A DNA stretch of 64,000 nucleotides from Kitasatospora xanthocidica (lineage in GTDB: Bacteria; Actinomycetota; Actinomycetes; Streptomycetales; Streptomycetaceae): positions 94,736 through 158,735 of the forward strand of contig NZ_BNBY01000006.1 in NCBI RefSeq assembly GCF_014656195.1. Reading direction: 5' to 3'. Positions 57,843 through 64,000 of this stretch are shown piece by piece (positions within the stretch are counted from its first letter, which is position 1; every line of letters begins with the position of its first letter). The notes below the pieces were generated by a model that ran no database searches, was not told the origin of the DNA, and saw only the letters and a list, made by a program, of their open reading frames with translations. The position numbers and the translations under genes are program-made.

Positions 57843-57870
57843 TCGCCCACTCGCCCCGAGCCGAAGAGCC
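57822..57870. terminator. Long hairpin at the end of copy C
   Basis: CTTCGGCTCGGGGCG (57826-57840) pairs perfectly with 57852-57866 around an 11-base loop. Further pairs outside one mismatch give about 18 bp in total. It may end the fabH transcript. Confidence 0.7.
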
Positions 57871-58068
57871 GGGGCGGGGCGCCCGCTCGCCTGACAAACG
57901 AACGCCGGTGGGCGGGCACCCTCGTGGGGTGCCCGCCCACCGGCATGTCTGGCGCGCGTGCGGTACGTCGGCGGACCTCCCCCGAGGACACGGCCGCCGT
58001 CCGTCGTTCCCCCGGACAGGAGGCCGGGGTCGCGCGCGGAGCGGATGGTGGGTCGTGGCGGGTCCGGT

Positions 58069-58716
58069 CTACTTGGGCGGCTTCTTGCCGGTGACGCCCA
58101 GGTACACCAGGGGAGCGAGGTTGGGCTTGAGGTCCTTGACCTTGACGCCCCAGGAGGTGAAGGCCTTCTGGTGCTCGGCCGCCGAGGCGAGCAGCGAGAC
58201 CAGGGCCCCGGAGACGGCGTTCGGGTCGAGCGACTTGTCGGCCTGACCCTTCGCCTGGAGTTCCTTGACGGCTTCCGCGAGTGGCTTGGCGACCGCGTTG
58301 AGGACCGTCATGCGGATCTTGAAGAACCGCTTGTCCCCTTCGGCGGCACCGAGCGTGACCACTCGGAGAATGGCGTCGTTCTTGCGCCAGAAGGCGAGGA
58401 ATCCGTCGACCAGTTCTTCCGAAGTGGTCGGTCCGGACTTCCCTGCCCAGGACTTTCCCGCCACCAGCTCTTTGAGGGTGTCGGCGTCCTTGGCCATTTC
58501 CTCGGCGATTTCGAGGACTGCGCCCTCGACATCCGGGAAGTACTGGTAGAAGGTCGCGGGGGAGGTACCCGCCATACGGGCGACGTCGATGACCTTGACG
58601 TCCCGATAGGGCGACGTGCTGAGCATCTCGCGGAGGCAGTCGAGCAGCTTCTGCCGCGTCTCCTGTCCGCGTCGCCCGGCGACGCGACCGTCGACGGTGC
58701 GAACTTGTCCTGTCAT
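58069..58716 (-). CDS. TetR family transcriptional regulator
   Basis: The 215-residue protein has an N-terminal TetR helix-turn-helix (RRGQETRQKLLDCLREMLST, VARMAGTSPATFYQYFPDVE) and a helical ligand domain typical of actinobacterial TetR proteins (FFKIRMTVLNAVAKPLAEAV, SGALVSLLASAAEHQKAF). The ligand is unknown. It is divergent from afsK across about 425 bases and could be self-regulated from there. ATG 58716 is the natural start. Confidence 0.9.
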   Translation of the reverse strand: MTGQVRTVDGRVAGRRGQETRQKLLDCLREMLSTSPYRDVKVIDVARMAGTSPATFYQYFPDVEGAVLEIAEEMAKDADTLKELVAGKSWAGKSGPTTSEELVDGFLAFWRKNDAILRVVTLGAAEGDKRFFKIRMTVLNAVAKPLAEAVKELQAKGQADKSLDPNAVSGALVSLLASAAEHQKAFTSWGVKVKDLKPNLAPLVYLGVTGKKPPK

Positions 58717-59141
58717 GCCGTCAGCTTACCGTGGCACGATCTTGGCGCGATTCGGTGATGCGACTATTACTCCGCACGGGGGTTGGTATAGCGGCATGAA
58801 CCGCTTCGGACGGATATTCACCGGGCCCCGAAGCCCCTGTTGAAGCCCCCCCGTGTGCCTTTGATCTCACAGCGTGACGGCGAGTCCGCTGAGGGGTGGT
58901 CCGGTGACAGATCGTGACCATGGAGGGTGGTCGGCGAACCGTCCGGAAGTGGACGGTCCGGAGCCCCGGGCGCAAGCCGCGGCCGGAGCGGGCGTCAGAA
59001 TCCGGCCGTTCCGTCCCGGCCTGCCGGGGGGCGCTCCGCGGTGCTCTCCGGGCGGGGGATGTTGGAGATGCGCCGGGCGGCATTGGAGAATCGGGTCCGG
59101 CACCACGCGGCGGGTGCGGACAACGGGGAGGTGGCAGCGGA
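58717..59141. other. Divergent upstream region of afsK and the TetR gene
   Basis: No gene is credible in 425 bases. The afsK frame is open through part of it but lacks a ribosome binding site and conserved content before GTG 59142. I see no clear palindrome. Both promoters are expected here. Confidence 0.5.
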
Positions 59142-61532
59142 GTGGACCAGCTGACGGCGCACGATCCGAGGCGGATCGGGCCCTTCGAGGTGCTGGGGCG
59201 GCTCGGCGCGGGTGGGATGGGGCTGGTCTACCTGGCGCGGTCCGCGTCCGGGCGACGAGTGGCCATCAAGACCGTCCGGGGGGAGCTGGCCGAGGACGAG
59301 CTGTTCCGCGTCCGCTTCGCACGGGAGATCGCGGCCGCCAAGACGGTCGGCGGCTTCTACACGGCGGCCGTGGTGGACGCCGACGCGGACGCCCGGGTGC
59401 CCTGGCTGGCCACCGCGTACATCCCGGCGCCCTCCCTGGAGGACCTGGTCGAGGACTGCGGCCCGCTGCCGGTGGAGGCCACCCGCTGGCTGGTCGCGGG
59501 CATCGCCGAGGCCCTGCAGTCGATCCACGCGGCCGGGCTGATCCACCGGGACCTCAAGCCCTCCAACGTCCTGGTGGTCGAGGACGGCCCGAAGGTGATC
59601 GACTTCGGCATCGCGTCCGGGGTCTCCAGCACCCGGCTCACCATGACCAATGTCGCGGTCGGCACCCCGGCCTACATGTCCCCCGAGCAGGCCCGGGACA
59701 GCCGGACCGTCCGGGGCGCCAGCGACGTCTTCTCGCTCGGCTCGCTGATGGTCTTCTGCGCCACCGGGCACCCGCCGTACCGCGGGTCCAACCCGGTCGA
59801 GACGGTGTTCCAGCTGCTGCGCGAGGAGCCGGACCTGACCGGCATGCCGCCGGAGCTGATGGACCTGGTCCGGGCCTGCATGCAGCAGGCGCCCGAGCGG
59901 CGGCCCACCCCGGCGCAGATCCAGGCCGAGCTGGCCCCGCACCTGTTCTCCCGGGACGACGCGGGCGGAGAGGTCGGGGACTGGCTGCCGCCGAACGCGC
60001 TCGAACTGATCGAGCGCAAGCGCGGCCGCCGTCCGGCCGCGGCGCCGCCCCGCCCGCCCCAGGGCCCGGTCGAGCCGCCGCAGCCGCCCCCGCACGCGCC
60101 GCCGCACCCGCAGGTCCCGCCGCAGCCCCACGGGCCGGCCGACCCGCGCACCGATCCGGGCGGCCGGCACGCCCAGCCCCCGGCCGGGCCGGTGCACACC
60201 GCGCCGCGGCCCGCCCAGGGCTCCGACGCCGAGATCCCGACCGCGAAGATCGCCTCGCCGAACCGGCACCGGGCGCCGACCGGCGGCGGCGCCGTCGAGG
60301 TGCAGCTGTCCGGTGCCTCGGTGCGGATAGGCCCGGGGCCGCGGGCCGAGCACGAGCAGCCCGGTCCGAACACCGCCCCGGCCGCGACCGGCTGGGTCCG
60401 CCGGGCGGCCCCCACCCCGCCGCCCCCGACGGTCCCGGCCGCCCGCTGGCGCCCCTGGCGGTTCCGGATGTCCAACGACGTCTGGGGCACCCCGGTGGTC
60501 GCCGACGGCACGCTCTTCGTCTCCAGCTTCGAGGTGCACGCGCTGGACATCGGCTCCGGAGAGCGCCGCTACAAGACCCGGGACGTCGCCTGGGCGCTCG
60601 CGGTGGACGCCGGCCGGGTGCACGCCGCGGACGGCCCGCACCTGTACACCGTGGACGCCGCCGACGGTGCCGAGCGCTGGCGCACCTCGCTGGACGGCTG
60701 GGTCTACTCGCTCTCCGCCGCCGACGGCGTGCTCTGCTGCGGCATCAGGGGCGGCGGCGTCCAGCTCCGCTCGGCGGCCAACGGCGCCGAGCTGTGGCGC
60801 GCCGACGACGCCCAGCAGGACTACGAGAACCCGCAGTCCGGCCCGGTCCTGGTGGCCGGTGCCGCGTACTACTACGGCGCCGGACGGCTGCGCTGCGTGG
60901 ACCCGCGCGGCGCGGGCCTGCGCTGGTCCTTCCCGGTCGGCGAGGACGTGCCCTCGCACCCGGTCGAGCGCGGCGGCGTGCTGTACGTCACGGCCGGCAC
61001 CCGGGTGTACGCGCTGGACGCGGCCAGCGGGGCGGAGCGCTGGCGCTTCGAGGCCCCGGTGGTGCTGTTCACCCCGCCCGCCCTGGACGCCGACGCGGTC
61101 TACGTGGCCGACTACCTGGGCACGGTCTACGCGCTGGACGCGGCCACCGGGCTGGACCGCTGGCGCGGGGTCACCGGCAGCCGCCAGGGCGCCGAGCCGG
61201 TGGTGGTCGGGGACGGCATGGTGCTGGTCGGCAGCGGCGAGGTGCTGTACGCCTTCGAGGCGGCGACCGGGCGGGAGCGCTGGCGCTACACCGCGCGCGG
61301 CGAGATCGTCGGCTCCCCGGCGCTGGCCGACGGGCTGGTGCACCTGGGCAGCCGGGACCACTCGCTGCACACCCTGGACCTGGCGAGCGGTCAGCTGCGC
61401 TGGGAGCTCGGCACCAAGGGCGAGCTCACCGGTTCGCCGGTGGCGGTGGGCGGGCGGGTCTTCGTGGGCTCCAAGGACCGCTGCGTGTACGCGCTGGACG
61501 CCTTCTACGGCACGGCGGTGCCGGCCCGCTGA
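59142..61532 (+). CDS. afsK: Serine/threonine protein kinase AfsK
   Basis: The 796-residue protein has a Hanks-type kinase domain (about residues 12-270) with the glycine loop LGRLGAGGMGLVYLA, Lys43 in VAIKTV, HRDLKPSN (Asp137) and DFG (154-156). A Pro-rich linker of about 150 residues follows, then a PQQ-like beta-propeller with repeats of the type VYALDAATGLDRWRG. The order and motifs such as RWRPWRFRMSNDVWGTP match Streptomyces AfsK, which phosphorylates AfsR and DivIVA. No membrane segment is seen. GTG 59142 has GGGGAGG upstream. Confidence 0.9.
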   Translation: MDQLTAHDPRRIGPFEVLGRLGAGGMGLVYLARSASGRRVAIKTVRGELAEDELFRVRFAREIAAAKTVGGFYTAAVVDADADARVPWLATAYIPAPSLEDLVEDCGPLPVEATRWLVAGIAEALQSIHAAGLIHRDLKPSNVLVVEDGPKVIDFGIASGVSSTRLTMTNVAVGTPAYMSPEQARDSRTVRGASDVFSLGSLMVFCATGHPPYRGSNPVETVFQLLREEPDLTGMPPELMDLVRACMQQAPERRPTPAQIQAELAPHLFSRDDAGGEVGDWLPPNALELIERKRGRRPAAAPPRPPQGPVEPPQPPPHAPPHPQVPPQPHGPADPRTDPGGRHAQPPAGPVHTAPRPAQGSDAEIPTAKIASPNRHRAPTGGGAVEVQLSGASVRIGPGPRAEHEQPGPNTAPAATGWVRRAAPTPPPPTVPAARWRPWRFRMSNDVWGTPVVADGTLFVSSFEVHALDIGSGERRYKTRDVAWALAVDAGRVHAADGPHLYTVDAADGAERWRTSLDGWVYSLSAADGVLCCGIRGGGVQLRSAANGAELWRADDAQQDYENPQSGPVLVAGAAYYYGAGRLRCVDPRGAGLRWSFPVGEDVPSHPVERGGVLYVTAGTRVYALDAASGAERWRFEAPVVLFTPPALDADAVYVADYLGTVYALDAATGLDRWRGVTGSRQGAEPVVVGDGMVLVGSGEVLYAFEAATGRERWRYTARGEIVGSPALADGLVHLGSRDHSLHTLDLASGQLRWELGTKGELTGSPVAVGGRVFVGSKDRCVYALDAFYGTAVPAR

Positions 61533-61557
61533 GCCGCCGCCGAGCCGACGTCGAGCA

Positions 61558-61595
61558 GCCGAGGGCGGCGGGGCACCGGCCCCGCCGCCCTCGGC
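61558..61595. terminator. 16-bp bidirectional terminator hairpin
   Basis: The arms 61558-61573 and 61580-61595 pair perfectly around a six-base loop, between the convergent afsK and galE genes. Confidence 0.88.
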
Positions 61596-61615
61596 GCGTC
61601 GGTCCCGGGGGGCCG

Positions 61616-62602
61616 TCAGCCCTTGCGGGCCTCCGGGTGGCGGACGCACCAGCCGTCCCACGCGGAGGCGACCATCTCCTTCACGCCGTGGCGGGCCGTC
61701 CAGCCCAGCTCGCGGTGGATCAGGTCGGCGGAGGCCACCACCCGGGCCGGGTCGCCGGCGCGGCGCGGCGTCACCTCGGCGGTGGTGTCGTGGCCGGTGA
61801 CCTCGCCGATCACCGCCAGCATCTCCCGGACGCTGACGCCCTCGCCGCGGCCGATGTTGAGCACCAGCGTGGTCTCCCCGGCCGGGTCGGCGGCCAGCCG
61901 CTTCGCGGCCGCCACGTGCGCCGAGGCGATGTCGGAGACGTGGATGAAGTCGCGGACGCAGGTGCCGTCCGGCGTCGGGTAGTCGTCGCCGAAGACCCGC
62001 GGCGCCTGACCGGCGGTGAGCCGCTCGAAGACCATCGGGATCAGGTTGAACACCCCGGCGTCGGAGAGCTCGGGGGAGGCGGCGCCGGCCACGTTGAAGT
62101 AGCGCAGGGCCACGGTGGACATGCCGTGGGCCTTCCCGGCCGCGGCGACCAGCCACTCGCCGGCCAGCTTGGTCTCGCCGTACGGGCTCATCGGGTCGCA
62201 CGGGGTGGTCTCGGTGACCAGGTCGACGTCCGGCATGCCGTAGACGGCGGCGGAGGAGGAGAACAGGAAGCGCTTGACCCCGCCCTCGGCGGCGGCCTCC
62301 AGCACGGTCTGCAGGCCGATCATGTTCTCGCGGTAGTACAGGAAGGGCTGCTCGACCGACTCGCCGACCTGCTTCTTGGCGGCGAAGTGCAGGACGCCCT
62401 CGACGCCGTGCTCGCGGATCGCCGCGTCCAGGACGGCGCGGTCCAGGGTGGAGCCCTCGACCAGCGGGACCCCGGCCGGGAGCCGGGACGCGTCCCCGGT
62501 GCTCAGGTCGTCCAGGACGACGACGCGCTCACCGGCGTCGAGCAGCCGGCGGACGACGTGTCCGCCGATGTACCCAGCACCGCCGGTGATCAACCAAGTC
62601 AT
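61616..62602 (-). CDS. galE: UDP-glucose 4-epimerase
   Basis: This 328-residue extended short-chain dehydrogenase interconverts UDP-glucose and UDP-galactose through a bound NAD. Motifs are the dinucleotide site LITGGAGYIGGHVVRRLL, FSSSAAVYGMPDVD, the catalytic tyrosine and lysine in SPYGETKLAGEWL, and ALRYFNVAGAA with the substrate loop PDGTCVRDFIHVSDIA. It stands apart from any galactose operon and so probably supplies UDP-galactose for surface glycans. ATG 62602 is used. Confidence 0.93.
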   Translation of the reverse strand: MTWLITGGAGYIGGHVVRRLLDAGERVVVLDDLSTGDASRLPAGVPLVEGSTLDRAVLDAAIREHGVEGVLHFAAKKQVGESVEQPFLYYRENMIGLQTVLEAAAEGGVKRFLFSSSAAVYGMPDVDLVTETTPCDPMSPYGETKLAGEWLVAAAGKAHGMSTVALRYFNVAGAASPELSDAGVFNLIPMVFERLTAGQAPRVFGDDYPTPDGTCVRDFIHVSDIASAHVAAAKRLAADPAGETTLVLNIGRGEGVSVREMLAVIGEVTGHDTTAEVTPRRAGDPARVVASADLIHRELGWTARHGVKEMVASAWDGWCVRHPEARKG

Positions 62603-62791
62603 GCCGCGAATCCTAGGGCTCGTCCTCGGACCCCCGCCTGCGGGCCGACACCGGGACCCGGGGTGTTCCGCTTCCGTGGGCCTTTCGGGCGAGTCAGGCC
62701 AGCGAACCGGACAAAACGGTGAAATGCTGACAAAGATTTCCGTGCTCTCATGCCCGCGCCCTCGGCGTGGTGACGAATCGGAGGCAGCCAG

Positions 62792-63967
62792 GTGAGCCGT
62801 AAGAAGGAACACACCCGCCCGGTGCCGGCCGGGCCCCGGCCGACCGGGCCGAAGGCGGCCCAGGTGCGGCTGCCCGCGGCGGGTGCGGTCGCCGTGGCCG
62901 CCGCGCTGGCCCTGACCGGGTGCAGCAGCGGCGGCTCGTCCTCCTCGGCGTCCTCCCCGGCCCCGACCGCGTCCTCCTCCGGCTCGCCCTCCGGCTCCGG
63001 CATCAAGCCGGCCTCCTCGGCCCCCGCGCAGAGCGGGAACCAGCTGCAGGACGCCTACCAGAAGGTGATCGCCGACGTGCTGCCCTCGGTGGTGCAGATC
63101 ACCACCGGCGACAGCCTGGGCTCCGGGATCGTCTACGACGACAAGGGCGACATCGTCACCAACGCCCACGTCGTCGGCACCGCGACCACCTTCACCGTGA
63201 CCCTCGCCAACAGCACCACCTCGCTGGCCGCGAGCCTGGTCGCCAGCTACCCCGACTCCGACCTCGCGGTGATCCGGCTGAGCAGCCCGCCGAGCGGCCT
63301 CAAGCCCGCGGTCTTCGGCGACTCCGGCAAGGTCGAGCTCGGCCAGATCACCCTCGCCATGGGCAGCCCGCTCGGGCTCTCCAGCAGCGTCACCCAGGGC
63401 ATCGTCTCGGCCACCGGGCGGACGGTCTCCGAGCCCCGGGGCGGCGGCTCTCCGGGCGCCACCATCGGCAACATGGTGCAGACCTCGGCCGCGATCAACC
63501 CGGGCAACAGCGGCGGCGCGCTGGTCAACCTGAACAGCCAGGTGATCGGCATCAACACGCTCGCCGCCACCGAGCCCGAGGCCAACGGCGCGGCCGCCCC
63601 CGGCATCGGCTTCGCCATCCCGGCGTCCACCATCACCAGCATCGCCGACCAGCTGATCAAACAGGGCAAGGTCACCAACTCGGGCCGGGCCGCGCTCGGC
63701 ATCACCGCCCGGACCGGCTTCAACCAGCAGTTCCAGCCGGCCGGCGCGGTGATCGTGGCGGTCAGCCCGGGCGGCGCGGCCGCCTCGGCGGGGCTGCAGG
63801 CCGGGGACGTCATCACCAGGATCGGCGACACCCAGGTCGACTCGCTGAACGCGCTCACCACCACGCTCGCCGCGCTCACCCCGGGCAGCAAGGTCACCGT
63901 GACCTACACCCGGGACGGCGCCTCCAAGACCGCCGACGTCACGCTCGGCACGCTGGAAACCCCGTAA
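62792..63967 (+). CDS. HtrA/DegP-like serine protease with PDZ domain (lipoprotein)
   Basis: The 391-residue extracytoplasmic S1C protease has a lipobox (ALALTGCSSG, Cys44), a Ser-rich linker, and a trypsin-like domain with His126 (TNAHVVG), Asp157 (SDLAVIRL) and Ser240 (NPGNSGGALVN). The C-terminal PDZ domain begins near residue 300 (RAALGITARTG, SAGLQAGDVITRIGD). It is expected to degrade or hold misfolded envelope proteins. GTG 62792 has GGAGGCAG upstream. It is divergent from galE. Confidence 0.93.
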   Translation: MSRKKEHTRPVPAGPRPTGPKAAQVRLPAAGAVAVAAALALTGCSSGGSSSSASSPAPTASSSGSPSGSGIKPASSAPAQSGNQLQDAYQKVIADVLPSVVQITTGDSLGSGIVYDDKGDIVTNAHVVGTATTFTVTLANSTTSLAASLVASYPDSDLAVIRLSSPPSGLKPAVFGDSGKVELGQITLAMGSPLGLSSSVTQGIVSATGRTVSEPRGGGSPGATIGNMVQTSAAINPGNSGGALVNLNSQVIGINTLAATEPEANGAAAPGIGFAIPASTITSIADQLIKQGKVTNSGRAALGITARTGFNQQFQPAGAVIVAVSPGGAAASAGLQAGDVITRIGDTQVDSLNALTTTLAALTPGSKVTVTYTRDGASKTADVTLGTLETP

Positions 63968-64000
63968 CCCCGGTACGGCGCCGCCGGGCCGCACGCCGCG

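Noticed and set aside
57510..57991. Short open frames across copy C encoding peptides like those from copies A and B
   Set aside because: The shared peptides arise because the DNA element is repeated. The frames differ in length and overlap fabH, and there is no consistent start or ribosome binding site.
59142..61532. Membrane-spanning receptor kinase reading of afsK
   Set aside because: There is no hydrophobic segment between the kinase and the beta-propeller. The linker is Pro-rich and the architecture is that of soluble AfsK.
58995..62201. Reverse-strand open frame of over 1000 codons opposite afsK and galE
   Set aside because: It is a high-GC shadow of afsK running into the true galE frame. 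Composition is Arg/Gly/Pro-rich and no domain is visible.

Overview
The window is high-GC chromosomal DNA from a filamentous actinomycete of the family Streptomycetaceae. The evidence is the GC-rich third codon positions, frequent GTG starts, and a gene set typical of the family: bldN with its anti-sigma partner rsbN, a chaplin and rodlin cluster, rex-hemACD, afsK, an AfsA-type butyrolactone synthase with ArpA/ScbR-type receptors, and futalosine-pathway menaquinone genes. The rodlins are divergent from the textbook Streptomyces sequences, so a Kitasatospora-like genus is possible, but the sequence alone does not settle this. Most of the window is conserved core. I see no phage, insertion sequence, CRISPR array, rRNA or tRNA.

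Bases 1-14,000 carry two membrane proteins of unknown role, proC, an MFS permease, a secreted protein, an AcuC-type deacetylase, a small excisionase-like DNA-binding protein, the 32-residue ribosomal protein bS22, an NAD-dependent epimerase, an acyltransferase, the rsbN/bldN developmental pair, a HAD phosphatase and a glutaredoxin-like protein. Bases 14,000-21,050 hold an exonuclease and then the tetrapyrrole operon rex-hemA-hemC-hemD, headed by a near-perfect Rex operator, followed by hemB. hemL lies separately at 32.8 kb.

Bases 21,200-25,700 form an aerial-surface cluster: two rodlins, three short chaplins, a chaplin-like relic and three uncharacterised small secreted proteins. Chaplins and rodlins are known sigma-BldN targets, and bldN is encoded 10 kb away. 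A secreted SGNH hydrolase with a ricin-type lectin tail follows, then a DUF4291 protein, a mannosyltransferase-like membrane protein, and a MarR/MFS pair. hemL and a phosphatase precede a complete System II cytochrome c maturation operon (tlpA-ccdA-resB-ccsB).

Bases 39,900-42,800 are a gamma-butyrolactone signalling locus. An AfsA-type synthase and a receptor are divergently transcribed across a region with two ARE-like operators, and a second receptor converges on the first. After an acyl-CoA carboxylase beta/epsilon pair come the menaquinone genes (UbiD-like, mqnP, ubiX, mqnE), split by four reverse-strand genes. The right end has an L,D-transpeptidase with a Tyr/Gln-rich disordered N-terminus, fabH, a TetR regulator, afsK, galE and an HtrA-type protease.

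The observations most worth a second look are a roughly 120-bp dispersed intergenic repeat in three copies, a G-quadruplex-prone array behind proC, the architecture of the chaplin/rodlin cluster, the butyrolactone locus, and the Tyr-rich transpeptidase. Many gene ends carry strong hairpins without U-tracts, in line with actinobacterial terminators.
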